Part shown: positions 24,993-33,089 of the stretch, piece after piece
Numbering within the stretch: the first letter of the stretch is position 1
How the letters are laid out: each line of letters starts with the position of its first letter
Assembly (NCBI GenBank): GCA_964416925.1
Contig: CAYQFQ010000005.1
Location: 1 to 36,715 of the forward strand
Length of the DNA stretch: 36,715 nt
Direction: 5' to 3'
Origin: CAYQFQ01 sp964416925
GTDB taxonomy: Bacteria > Patescibacteriota > Minisyncoccia > Phycocordibacterales > GWA1-40-21
Notes under the pieces: generated by a model
Seen by the model: only the letters and a program-made list of their open reading frames with translations
The model's database searches: none
Told to the model about the DNA's origin: nothing
Program-made: the position numbers and the translations under genes

Positions 24993-27397
24993 TGGAATAC
25001 ACTTTGCAGAAAAAAGCTGACATATACAAGATTAAATTCAAAGAGCTTTTGTATATAATCTCTCGAAATGTCTTTTTGTTCACCAATGGAATAATTTTTA
25101 CAGTTGTAATTCTTCTTTTTGTTTTCGGTGATAGACAATCATCTTTGTTTTTGGGTATTTTTACTTTTTTAAATATCATTTTTGGTCTTATTCAGGATAT
25201 TAATGCGTGGATTCAACTTGAAAAGCTTCAACTACTAACTGCACCGCACGTTATACGTATAAAATCTGATGGAACAGAAGAGTTAATTTTAAATGAGCTT
25301 ATTCAAAAGGGTGACATAATCAAGCTTAAAATTGGTGATCAAGTTCCTTGCGATAGTTTGCTTGTTACATCACATAGTTTTGAAATAAATGAAGGGTTGA
25401 TAACTGGTGAGTCGGATTCGGCGTTGAAAACAAAAGGAGAACATCTACTCGCGGGAAGTGTCGTTACTTCTGGTTTGGGCACCGTAAAAACCGAAAGCGT
25501 ATTTAATGAAAGCCGTATTGCGAGAATGACAGAGGGAATAAAAAAATATTCTGTAAAGATGAGCCCTATTCAGAAAGATGTTAATTTGTTTATTAGATAT
25601 TCTGGGTATGTTCTAGCTGTTGTACTTTGTGTTGTTATTGTGCGTGGAGAAATAGTTCATGAAAGCGCTATTACGATTATTAAAAATATTGGTGCTTTAA
25701 CTAGTGCACTTATGCCTGTTGGGCTTGTTTTTGCTATAGCACTATTTTTTGCTTACGGAGCTGCACATCTATTTCGTCGTCATGTCTTGTTACAAGAAGT
25801 GAATGCGACCGAAAAGCTGGGTAGAATAAAAAATCTTTGCATGGATAAGACTGGAACCCTGACAGAAAATACGCTCGTTGTAGAAGATATCTATGTACCA
25901 CCAAAAATTGATATCAATACCGCACAAGAGTTAACTATGTCATATATTCAAGGGACTGGTGATTCTTCTCAAACTCTTAACGCTGTAAGAAAGTTTTTAG
26001 GTATAAAGTATGAGGAAAATATTATTGAATGCTTATCATCTCTTTCTTTCTCATCGTGGAGGAGATATGGTGCTGTCTGTATTGAAAATAAAGGTGAAAG
26101 TTTAGTTATTTTTGGTGGAGCACCAGATGTCTTTCTATCAAAGATCAAAAATGATGAAGAAAAGGTTTGGCTTGAAAGATTTTTACATGAGTATGCGAAA
26201 AGCGGTAAACATGTCTGGTGCGTTATGCAAGCGGTTGGAGATAAGATTCCAGAAGACCTGAAAAATACAAAGTTTTCAATTATTGCTGTGTATGTTTTTT
26301 ATAATAATCTAAGAGAGGGAATTCAGCACACTATCAATTTCTTCCAAGACAGAGGTGTAAGTATAAGGATCATTTCCGGTGATAATCCAGAAACAGTTCA
26401 TACTGTAGCAAAACTGGCCGGCATAAATAGCACTGACAAAATAATAACTGGTGAGGAAATGGAATTGTGGACCAAAGAAGATTTCGAAAATAAAGTAAGC
26501 TCCTATACAATTTTTGCTAGGATTGTCCCAGAGCAAAAAGAGAAAATTGTTGAAGCATTTAAAAAAGATGGTTTTACGGCTATGGTTGGTGATGGTGCAA
26601 ATGATGCACTTGCAATAAAGAAAGCGGATTTAGGTATTGCTATGTTTGATGGAGCTCCCGCAACACGACAACTTGCTTCCATTGTACTTACAAATAATAG
26701 TTTTACGGCTCTGCCTGGTGGAGTAACGCTTGCCGACAGTATCATAAGAAACGTGGAGATTTTTGGAAGTATATTCTTGAATATGTCGATTGTTGGTTTT
26801 CTGCTTTTTGTAGTGACAAGTATTTTTGGTTACGCGTATCCACTTACACCTCTTAACATTACGTTGATTAATTATTTTACTGTCGGTATTCCAGGAATGT
26901 TGATTTCATATTGGACGATAATGTATTCAGGAAAAGTTGATTTTCCAAGTACTAAGCCATATTTAAAAAAGATCTTACCCTTTGCAGTCTGTTCGTCTAT
27001 TATTCAAACTATTTTTATATCAATAATCTTTGCGCTTAGTCCACAGTATCTGAAGTTAGCAGAATCGAACATACTAGTTGTCTTAGCATTTTGTTTTGCT
27101 GGTTTTGTATTCTTTATGTTTACTCCATATGTGTACAGGGGGATAGTAACAAGATTTCAGAAAATGCAGATTCTTGGTTTTGCTTTGTTTGAGATTGTAT
27201 TGCTGTTTTTCATCTTGAAAATTCCGATCATTACAAATTTCTTCGACACAACTAATATTATCCCAGCTTTTTCTAAGAGAAACATTGCAATAATTTTGAT
27301 TTCATCCTGTGTATTGATCATATTACAATACGGTATTGCAAGATGGTTCGTACATAAAAAAAGTGATAGTATCAAAGAAAAACATGACGCAAAATAG
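24992..27397 (+). CDS. P-type cation-transporting ATPase
   Basis: The protein has 801 residues in the family order: two N-terminal helices (about residues 25-65), actuator domain with TGES at 138-141, helices 3-4, phosphorylation site DKTGTLTEN with Asp 285, nucleotide domain, GDGAND hinge at 533-538, and about six C-terminal helices. Transmembrane helix 4 reads ALMPVGLVFAIALFFAYGA; MPVGL replaces the PEGL typical of calcium/sodium pumps. The overall look (HVLLQEVNATEKLG) recalls the CtpE-like group. The ion is not certain. It overlaps the GT2 genes on both sides (1 and 14 bases), so the three are co-translated. Confidence 0.93.
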   Translation: MEYTLQKKADIYKIKFKELLYIISRNVFLFTNGIIFTVVILLFVFGDRQSSLFLGIFTFLNIIFGLIQDINAWIQLEKLQLLTAPHVIRIKSDGTEELILNELIQKGDIIKLKIGDQVPCDSLLVTSHSFEINEGLITGESDSALKTKGEHLLAGSVVTSGLGTVKTESVFNESRIARMTEGIKKYSVKMSPIQKDVNLFIRYSGYVLAVVLCVVIVRGEIVHESAITIIKNIGALTSALMPVGLVFAIALFFAYGAAHLFRRHVLLQEVNATEKLGRIKNLCMDKTGTLTENTLVVEDIYVPPKIDINTAQELTMSYIQGTGDSSQTLNAVRKFLGIKYEENIIECLSSLSFSSWRRYGAVCIENKGESLVIFGGAPDVFLSKIKNDEEKVWLERFLHEYAKSGKHVWCVMQAVGDKIPEDLKNTKFSIIAVYVFYNNLREGIQHTINFFQDRGVSIRIISGDNPETVHTVAKLAGINSTDKIITGEEMELWTKEDFENKVSSYTIFARIVPEQKEKIVEAFKKDGFTAMVGDGANDALAIKKADLGIAMFDGAPATRQLASIVLTNNSFTALPGGVTLADSIIRNVEIFGSIFLNMSIVGFLLFVVTSIFGYAYPLTPLNITLINYFTVGIPGMLISYWTIMYSGKVDFPSTKPYLKKILPFAVCSSIIQTIFISIIFALSPQYLKLAESNILVVLAFCFAGFVFFMFTPYVYRGIVTRFQKMQILGFALFEIVLLFFILKIPIITNFFDTTNIIPAFSKRNIAIILISSCVLIILQYGIARWFVHKKSDSIKEKHDAK

Positions 27398-28691
27398 CAG
27401 TAATTTAAAAATAAGTCTTGTAATTCCAGCCTATAACGAAGAGTTATATCTTCCAGAGTGCTTGGAAAAAGCCATAAAATATTCTGATGGAAAGTTTTAT
27501 GAAATAATCGTTGTTAATAATAATAGTACTGATAGAACTAAAGAAGTTGCATTAAAATTTCCGGGAGTCAGAGTTGTTGATGAGCCGATAAAAGGTCTTA
27601 CAAAAGCAAGACAAAAAGGTCTTGATGAGGCAAGAGGTGATTATTTAGCCTATATAGATGCAGATACTCGTCTTCATCCTATGTGGTTTAACATTGTTGA
27701 AAAGTTCTTTAGAAAAAACCCCGAGGCAGTTAGTTTGAGTGGTCCTTATAGATATTATGATGGATCAAAGATTAAAAACTTTTTCATGCATATGGTGTGG
27801 TGGGTGAATGCTCCTATTGGTTATATGCTCGCTGGATACATGATACTCGGTGGTAACTTTGTTGCAAAAAAGAAAGCCCTTTTAGAAATTGGTGGTTTTG
27901 ATAAAAGTATACAGTTTTATGGAGAAGATACGGATCTATCTCGTCGTCTGAGTAAACTTGGCAAGGTGGTGTTTAAAATGAATTTTTTTATATTTTCATC
28001 TAGTCGAAGGTTCCAAAAGGAGGGGTTAATAAGAACTAATATTGTTTACGCATTAAATTTTGTTTGGGAGGTTTTGTTTAAACGCCCATTTACGAAATCT
28101 TATAATGACTGTAGATTAGAACCCACGATTGATGAAAAAGTCATAAGAGAAAGCGAAAAAAGAGGTGCTGAATTAAAAGCTTGGATTGTGAGCGGATTAT
28201 TTACGCTGGCTTTTATATTTGCTCTTGTATTTGAACAATTTGATTGGCATAGGGTAATACCCTTGATAATTTTTTATGCAATTTTTGTGTTTAATACTTT
28301 CTTTTCGATCAGAAGTTTCTCTCGTCTCGCACCTGCAAATAATTTGATGCATAACCTATTCGACTTACTTTTGGTTTTCTTATTTATGATGATGGCGTTT
28401 AGTATTAACAACGCTACATATTTTATTTTCTTTAACTTATTAATTTTTGCAATCTCTTCTATTAAGTACACGATGCTTTTGGGTAATCTAGAATATGATG
28501 TGATTTTAAAGAGAAAAATTCTTATAGATATCTTAGGGGTGTTTTCAACTGGTATTGTTATTGGGGGAATACTGGCTGGCTATGTAATGTGGAGCATTTG
28601 GTCATGGGTAATATTATTTTTTGTTACTAATATTGTTCTATTTATTCTCTGGCCATTTTATAGACTGGACCCAAAGAAGGAGTGTTTATAA
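27384..28691 (+). CDS. Family 2 glycosyltransferase with C-terminal membrane helices
   Basis: I start at ATG 27384 (MTQNSSNLK), inside the last codons of the ATPase; the longer frame only adds overlap. The protein has 435 residues. Residues 10-240 are the GT-A domain: SLVIPAYNEELYL, VVNNNSTDRT, GLTKARQKGLDEARGDYLAYIDADTRLHP and GEDTDLSRRL. Residues ~285-430 hold about five or six transmembrane helices. It probably transfers sugar to a lipid or envelope acceptor at the membrane. Confidence 0.92.
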   Translation: MTQNSSNLKISLVIPAYNEELYLPECLEKAIKYSDGKFYEIIVVNNNSTDRTKEVALKFPGVRVVDEPIKGLTKARQKGLDEARGDYLAYIDADTRLHPMWFNIVEKFFRKNPEAVSLSGPYRYYDGSKIKNFFMHMVWWVNAPIGYMLAGYMILGGNFVAKKKALLEIGGFDKSIQFYGEDTDLSRRLSKLGKVVFKMNFFIFSSSRRFQKEGLIRTNIVYALNFVWEVLFKRPFTKSYNDCRLEPTIDEKVIRESEKRGAELKAWIVSGLFTLAFIFALVFEQFDWHRVIPLIIFYAIFVFNTFFSIRSFSRLAPANNLMHNLFDLLLVFLFMMMAFSINNATYFIFFNLLIFAISSIKYTMLLGNLEYDVILKRKILIDILGVFSTGIVIGGILAGYVMWSIWSWVILFFVTNIVLFILWPFYRLDPKKECL

Positions 28692-28733
28692 TTTCGATTT
28701 TATCCTTATCTATAGGCATAATTTTATGTAACA

Positions 28734-28752
28734 TGCAACATCATATCTGACA
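28734..28752 (+). repeat. Left terminal inverted repeat of the IS
   Basis: TGCAACATCATATCTGACA; it contains the transposase stop codon. Confidence 0.75.
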
Positions 28753-29679
28753 CTCTCTTAGTTTCTGTATTGGCGTTAAGCCATTTATGCCCAAATGTTC
28801 ACGTTCATTGTTGTACCAATCGACATACATTTTTTGTTTTTCTTCTACCTGTTCAAGTGAATTAAACCTCGTTCTGTTCCAAAATTCTTCTCGATCAGTA
28901 CGATGACTCCTTTCAACTTTTCCATTCTGCGCAGGCTTGCCTGGTTGTATGAGATAGTGAAGAATATTGTGAGATGAACATGTTTGATCAAACAAATGTC
29001 TTTTTCTGTATCCCAAACTTTTGTATGCTCCAGAATATCTATTAGTAAAGATTGAACCATTGTCAGTTTTTACTCCACGAACCTTGAATGGAGCATTTTC
29101 AATTAGTGATTCCAAGAAACGTGCTGCGTTTAGTGAATGTTGTTCTGAATATATCTTTAGAAATCTCCATCTAGTACAACAATCAATCGCTGTGAACTGA
29201 TATATCCATTTACCCTTGAATCTCTTCATCAAAGCAACGTCAATCTCTACAAGCTCTCCTGGGACAGTACTCTTTGGTATCCAGATATTGTCTCTCTTGA
29301 GTCTTTTTCTTGTTCTCACAAGCTGTTCTCTTTTCAATATCTTGTGTATTCCTCGTACACTCATGGTAATTCCTTCTTTCTTTAATCTCATCTGAATCTT
29401 TACTGCACAAAAATTGTGAGCTGTTCTGATATCTCTGATACGAGAAACAACCAAAGGTGATGTGGTATTAGGATGGTAGTGATGAGCCCTAGACTTTTCT
29501 TTGAGACCATTCAGTCCATATTTGATATATTCTTTTTTCCATCTATGTGGGGTATCTCTTGAGAATCCAGACTTCTTTGAGAGTTCTGTAATGGTCAATT
29601 CACCCTCTGTGTGAAGTTTGAGCCATCTTTCTCTTTCTGTGGCTATCAATATTGCATTGTTGTGAGTCATTGTATTCAT
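28741..29679 (-). CDS. IS481-family transposase
   Basis: The protein has 312 residues. An N-terminal helix-turn-helix (ELTITELSKKSGFSRDTPHRWKK) is followed by a second helical DNA-binding part. The integrase catalytic core has the D-D-E set in LVEIDVALM, VKTDNGSIF and GKVERSHRTDREEFW. It appears intact and full length. The start MNTMTHNN follows CAAGGATATGAATACA. The stop lies within the left repeat. The intact frame suggests fairly recent arrival. Confidence 0.93.
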   Translation of the reverse strand: MNTMTHNNAILIATERERWLKLHTEGELTITELSKKSGFSRDTPHRWKKEYIKYGLNGLKEKSRAHHYHPNTTSPLVVSRIRDIRTAHNFCAVKIQMRLKKEGITMSVRGIHKILKREQLVRTRKRLKRDNIWIPKSTVPGELVEIDVALMKRFKGKWIYQFTAIDCCTRWRFLKIYSEQHSLNAARFLESLIENAPFKVRGVKTDNGSIFTNRYSGAYKSLGYRKRHLFDQTCSSHNILHYLIQPGKPAQNGKVERSHRTDREEFWNRTRFNSLEQVEEKQKMYVDWYNNEREHLGINGLTPIQKLRECQI

Positions 29680-29689
29680 ATCCTTGCAC

Positions 29690-29708
29690 TGTCAGATATG
29701 ATTGTACA
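29690..29708 (-). repeat. Right terminal inverted repeat of the IS
   Basis: On the minus strand TGTACAATCATATCTGACA, three mismatches to the left end. Confidence 0.75.
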
Positions 29709-29919
29709 CATTACCGTCTGCCTTTCACCATACATTACTTACGATGATGGAGCTTACGACGCGGAAGAAAACTACATCTTCTTCCAGTCAGTATCCATCG
29801 CCTATTCCATAGGCAATTTCGAACTCTCACCATCTTTCCTTTTCAGTTGTCCCATACTGGAAGATGAAGGAAGGGAGAATGAGACATTCTTCGGACTTTC
29901 GCTCTCGGGCGAATACTGA
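29703..29919 (+). pseudogene. 3' remnant of an unknown gene cut by the IS
   Basis: An open frame enters from the IS end and runs 72 codons to a TGA, followed at once by a strong terminator. Codons such as TTC, TAC, ATC and GAC are unlike the AT-rich neighbours but like the other atypical single-gene units here. The peptide (TYDDGAYDAEENYIFFQSVS, then SIAYSIGNFELSP) is not recognised. No promoter or start exists on this side, and no matching 5' part lies left of the IS, so the IS probably arrived with an adjacent deletion. Confidence 0.6.
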
Positions 29920-29932
29920 GGATTAAAAAACG

Positions 29933-29982
29933 AAACGCGTGGTTCTAGAAAGCGAAAGCAATCTTGAACCACGCGTTTTTTA
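29933..29982 (+). terminator. Terminator of the interrupted gene
   Basis: AAACGCGTGGTTC pairs perfectly with GAACCACGCGTTT, with six Ts after it. Its ACGCGTGGT arm is shared with the terminator at 22449. Confidence 0.92.
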
Positions 29983-30069
29983 ATTGTGTGTTTTTCTTAT
30001 TAAATAATATTTTTTATATCTTTTATTTAATAAATTAAATATCAGATGTGTTTTTTATAAAGTTATTAG

Positions 30070-30098
30070 TTGATATATTTTTCTTGAAGACTTATAAT
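30070..30098 (+). promoter_or_regulatory. Promoter of the Nudix gene, leaderless
   Basis: TTGATA (30070-30075), a 17-base spacer and TATAAT (30093-30098). The ATG is eight bases further, at the expected transcript start. The rest of 29983-30069 shows nothing but AT-rich sequence. Confidence 0.8.
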
Positions 30099-30106
30099 AT
30101 GCTCCT

Positions 30107-30559
30107 ATGTCAGAAGAAAAAAAGAAAGTTGGTGCAGGCTTTGGTGTTGTCCTTGAGAAAGATGAGAAAATACTTCTAGGCCTAAGACATCCAGATCCAG
30201 AAAAAGCGGATTCAGCTTTTAAAAGTGCAGGAGAATGGACTCTTCCAGGAGGGAAACTTGATTGGGGAGAGACTTTTGAAGAAGGAGCTGTTCGTGAGGT
30301 GAAAGAAGAAACAGGAATAGATATCAAAAATCCAGAAGTTATCTCCGTTCATAATTGTAAAAATCAGCATGCCCACTATATGACCATTGGACTCACTGCA
30401 AAAGAATGGAGTGGTGAAGCCAATGTCATGGAGCCTGATGAAATCGTAAAATGGGATTGGTTTGAATTGGACAATCTTCCTAATCAAATATATTTTCCAA
30501 GTTTTGAGGTTATTGAAAATTACTTACAGAAAAAATTCTATATCAAAAGGAGTTGTTGA
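30107..30559 (+). CDS. Nudix hydrolase
   Basis: The 150-residue protein is a single Nudix domain. The box GGKLDWGETFEEGAVREVKEETGI lies at about residues 48-71 with all the metal-binding acids of the REVKEE helix. VGAGFGVVLEKDEKILLGLR is the first strand, and WDWFELDNLP is typical of the end. The family cleaves nucleoside diphosphates linked to another moiety, such as oxidised dNTPs or NDP-sugars. This layout resembles MutT-like or cytosol-type small enzymes. It is a monocistronic unit, with its own promoter and terminator. Confidence 0.94.
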   Translation: MSEEKKKVGAGFGVVLEKDEKILLGLRHPDPEKADSAFKSAGEWTLPGGKLDWGETFEEGAVREVKEETGIDIKNPEVISVHNCKNQHAHYMTIGLTAKEWSGEANVMEPDEIVKWDWFELDNLPNQIYFPSFEVIENYLQKKFYIKRSC

Positions 30560-30571
30560 GAGATTTGAATA

Positions 30572-30621
30572 GAAAAAAGACTGAATTTTCATCTTCAAGG
30601 ATAAAAATTCAGTCTTTTTTT
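30572..30621 (+). terminator. Terminator of the Nudix gene
   Basis: AAAAAAGACTGAATTTT pairs with AAAAATTCAGTCTTTTTT, a long stem with flanking A and T runs. It ends only 20 bases before the kinase ATG. Confidence 0.92.
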
Positions 30622-30640
30622 AGTCTTAAAATTAATAAAA

Positions 30641-31792
30641 ATGCATAAAAAGAAAACAATTATAATTTACGAACCGGAGAAAAGCTGTATCAAGATAGAA
30701 ACAATGATAGAAAATGGCTCTGTTTGGCTGACCCAAAAACAGATTGCCTTGGCTTTTGGAACACAGAGACCTGCAATAACTAAACATTTAGACCATATAT
30801 TTAGAACGGGGGAATTAAAAGAGAGCTCAGTTAGTTCCAAAATAGAACTGACTGCCAGGGATGGCAAGAAATATATAGTCAAAATCTATAATTTAGATGT
30901 CATTATATCTGTTGGATATAGGGTAAATTCCAAAAAAGCAACACGATTTAGAATGTGGGCAACAAATGTTCTAAAGAAACACATTGAAGATGGGTATTCT
31001 ATAGATGAGAATAGACTACTTGAATCAAGTGATAAATTGAAAGAACTTCAAAGTAAAATAGCTGAAATACAAGAAGCAAATGGGGAATTAAAGAAAATTA
31101 ACCATTTAAAAAATGAATATATTTCTCTTGCTACTCATCAGATACGTGGGCCACTTGGTGCTATAAAGGGTTACATCTCTTTAATCATTGAAGGAGATTA
31201 CGGAAAAGTTCCAAAAGAATTTATTGAACCTCTAGACATAATATTTAAATCAACAGATTCATTAAGTAAAACAGTGAGTGATTTCTTGGATATATCTCGT
31301 ATAGAACAAGGAGAAATGAAATATTATCTGAAAGATTTTGATGTGGCTGATCTAATAAATGAGGTTCTGAATGAATTTAAAATAAATATAGAGAGAAGTG
31401 GATTGAAGTTGAAAACAGATATTTTAAAAACAAAATGTATCGTTCACGAGGACAAGACAAAGTTAAAACAAGTTTTCGCAAACTTGCTTGATAATGCTCA
31501 CAAATATACGAAGACTGGTTGGATAGAGGTTGGGCTTAGTAAGAAAAATAATAATAAGGTTATTTTTAGTGTAAAAGATAGTGGCGTCGGTATTTCAAAA
31601 GATACATTACCAATGTTGTTTAAAAAGTTTAGCCGTGCCAAAGATGCAAGTGGCGCAAATATTTTAGGAACAGGTTTGGGTCTCTATGTTGCAAAAAAAT
31701 TACTTGAAACAAGAGATAATCATGTTTGGGCGGAATCTCAGGGAGAGGGTAAGGGCTCTCAGTTTTATGTTGAGTTAAACTTAATTAATTGA
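30641..31792 (+). CDS. RhuM-domain/histidine-kinase fusion protein
   Basis: The protein has 383 residues. Residues ~20-125 match the RhuM family: VWLTQKQIALAFGTQRPAIT, HLDHIFRTGEL, YIVKIYNLDVIISVGYRVNS, ATRFRMWATNVLKKHIEDGY. A coiled segment (128-158) leads to a complete kinase core: HisKA with ATHQIRGPLGAIKGYISL (His 166), N box FANLLDNAHKYT, G1 VKDSGVGIS, F box LFKKFSRA and G2 GTGLGLYVAKKLL. It has no membrane segment or periplasmic sensor, so the RhuM part takes the sensor's place. RhuM proteins are often linked to Fic/Doc-type domains and restriction or toxin loci; their N-terminal part resembles a helix-turn-helix. No response regulator gene lies next to it. Both halves are clearly in one frame. 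Confidence 0.9.
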   Translation: MHKKKTIIIYEPEKSCIKIETMIENGSVWLTQKQIALAFGTQRPAITKHLDHIFRTGELKESSVSSKIELTARDGKKYIVKIYNLDVIISVGYRVNSKKATRFRMWATNVLKKHIEDGYSIDENRLLESSDKLKELQSKIAEIQEANGELKKINHLKNEYISLATHQIRGPLGAIKGYISLIIEGDYGKVPKEFIEPLDIIFKSTDSLSKTVSDFLDISRIEQGEMKYYLKDFDVADLINEVLNEFKINIERSGLKLKTDILKTKCIVHEDKTKLKQVFANLLDNAHKYTKTGWIEVGLSKKNNNKVIFSVKDSGVGISKDTLPMLFKKFSRAKDASGANILGTGLGLYVAKKLLETRDNHVWAESQGEGKGSQFYVELNLIN

Positions 31793-31795
31793 AAA

Positions 31796-32641
31796 TTACA
31801 TTTTCTTTCCTAAGACTTCGCCGAGTGTGACATATTTTTCTTCACCATTTATCGATAGTTCTTTGATGTCGTCCCTGAGAGAGATTTTATTCTTTTCAAA
31901 TAACAGAAAAACTGTTGAACCGCCAAATTTAAATAAGCTTTTTTTGTCTCCATATTTAACTATGTCTCCAATTTTATTATTCTGAATAATTGTTCCGACA
32001 AAAGTCGCTCCCACCTCAACATAATAGACTGTACCAAAGTTTTTTGTTTCAACTTTCATGACATGCCTGTGGCTCTTGCAGTACATTTTTTTAATCTTTT
32101 TCACTGAAGCAAAATCTGATGTGTAGTAACTTCCTTTAACATCTTTAAAATCAACAATTTTTCCATTATCAAAATAATGAGCGTGGTGATACTCTTTTGG
32201 AGTTAAACGTAATTTAATCAACGTTCCACCACTAAAATTATGCCCAGGGTTACTTCCAATAAACTCAGATAAGGAATATGTAAAACCTTTCGCTTGAACA
32301 ATACTTTCTGGATTAATATTCGTCTGTAGACTCAAGAAACACTCAACAGGTGAGTGAAATGCGCCGTGTGGATTTGACGGATAGGCTTTCTTGATAATCT
32401 TGTCTAAATAATCACGCGTAAAAAAATCGTTAAGTGTACGGAATCGCCCTTTTGGTGGAAGTTTAAACAGCGACCGATCAATTCCGAAATCCTTTTCAAA
32501 GTTCTTTATGAAGATTTTACTAATTGGATTATCAGCTATCTTTCCTACAATTTTGTTTGAAATTTTTCTTTTAACAAAAGTATCAAGGAAAATCTTCTGT
32601 AAGGGCTCGTGGTAGAGCATATTTTTAATCGGGATTTTCAT
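31796..32641 (-). CDS. psd: Phosphatidylserine decarboxylase proenzyme
   Basis: The protein has 281 residues. Family segments are RTLNDFFTRDY, AFHSPVECFLSL, the LTPKEYHHAHYFDNG strand with its His pair, and FGGSTVFLLFE, the self-cleavage site where Ser 242 becomes the pyruvoyl group (GGST in place of the usual LGST). It makes phosphatidylethanolamine from phosphatidylserine at the membrane. Its gene is tail to tail with the kinase (three bases apart). It has a -10 element seven bases from the ATG, so translation is probably leaderless. Confidence 0.92.
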   Translation of the reverse strand: MKIPIKNMLYHEPLQKIFLDTFVKRKISNKIVGKIADNPISKIFIKNFEKDFGIDRSLFKLPPKGRFRTLNDFFTRDYLDKIIKKAYPSNPHGAFHSPVECFLSLQTNINPESIVQAKGFTYSLSEFIGSNPGHNFSGGTLIKLRLTPKEYHHAHYFDNGKIVDFKDVKGSYYTSDFASVKKIKKMYCKSHRHVMKVETKNFGTVYYVEVGATFVGTIIQNNKIGDIVKYGDKKSLFKFGGSTVFLLFEKNKISLRDDIKELSINGEEKYVTLGEVLGKKM

Positions 32642-32648
32642 GGCTCAA

Positions 32649-32657
32649 ATTATAGCA
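32649..32657 (-). promoter_or_regulatory. Extended -10 promoter of psd, leaderless
   Basis: On the minus strand TG-C-TATAAT, seven bases before the ATG. The -35 (GTTATA) is weak. Confidence 0.6.
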
Positions 32658-32751
32658 TAAAACAGCCTGGTTATAACTCACATATACAGGAGTATTTTTT
32701 GGTGCTAATCTAATATTAGAGATACGTAACAGCTTAAATAGGGAGGAAAAG

Positions 32752-33081
32752 ATGAAAAAGGTTCACGTAACGAGTAATTTCATGCTTATGGAACTTCTGG
32801 CGTCTTGCTCTGTGGAAAACAAGCAGGATATTATGCAGGCGATTGTCGTCTGGCATAAACTGGTGAGTTTAGAGGATTTTCGGGATCACTTTGTAAATGA
32901 CAAGAAAAAGAGGATCTTGTACGAAGAATTGGATGCTCGAATCTCGCAGTTCATCGTCGAATGCGATAATAAGGCTCGCGAGTTGATGGATATCTACAGG
33001 GATATCCGTCGCGCTGTTGGTCCGGACAAAAACATTATTACTCCCATGAGGAGACTGAAAAAGCATTATTCTGATCTTTAG
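32752..33081 (+). CDS. 109-aa protein of unknown function
   Basis: The ATG follows GGGAGGAAAA, one of the strongest ribosome-binding sites in the window. The protein is mostly helical and basic at its C-terminus (MRRLKKHYSDL); no transmembrane segment and no recognised motif. Codon use (CGT, CGC, GTC, ATC) differs from the AT-rich neighbours. It is followed directly by a ~290-base structured stretch and then a strong terminator, with no other gene, so gene and RNA may be one transcript. I could not settle on a promoter in 32658-32751. Confidence 0.65.
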   Translation: MKKVHVTSNFMLMELLASCSVENKQDIMQAIVVWHKLVSLEDFRDHFVNDKKKRILYEELDARISQFIVECDNKARELMDIYRDIRRAVGPDKNIITPMRRLKKHYSDL

Positions 33082-33089
33082 TTTTTTAA

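Larger units (their letters stand above)
28734..29708. mobile_element. IS481-like insertion sequence
   Basis: The element has imperfect 19-base terminal inverted repeats (28734-28752 and 29690-29708): TGCAAC versus TGTACA at the tips followed by an identical ATCATATCTGACA. It holds one transposase gene on the minus strand. No clear target duplication was found, so the exact tips are approximate and one side may have been deleted. Confidence 0.8.

Noticed and set aside
29611..29702. Start of the remnant frame inside the IS
   Set aside because: This part lies opposite the transposase coding sequence and in the terminal repeat, so it is chance reading.
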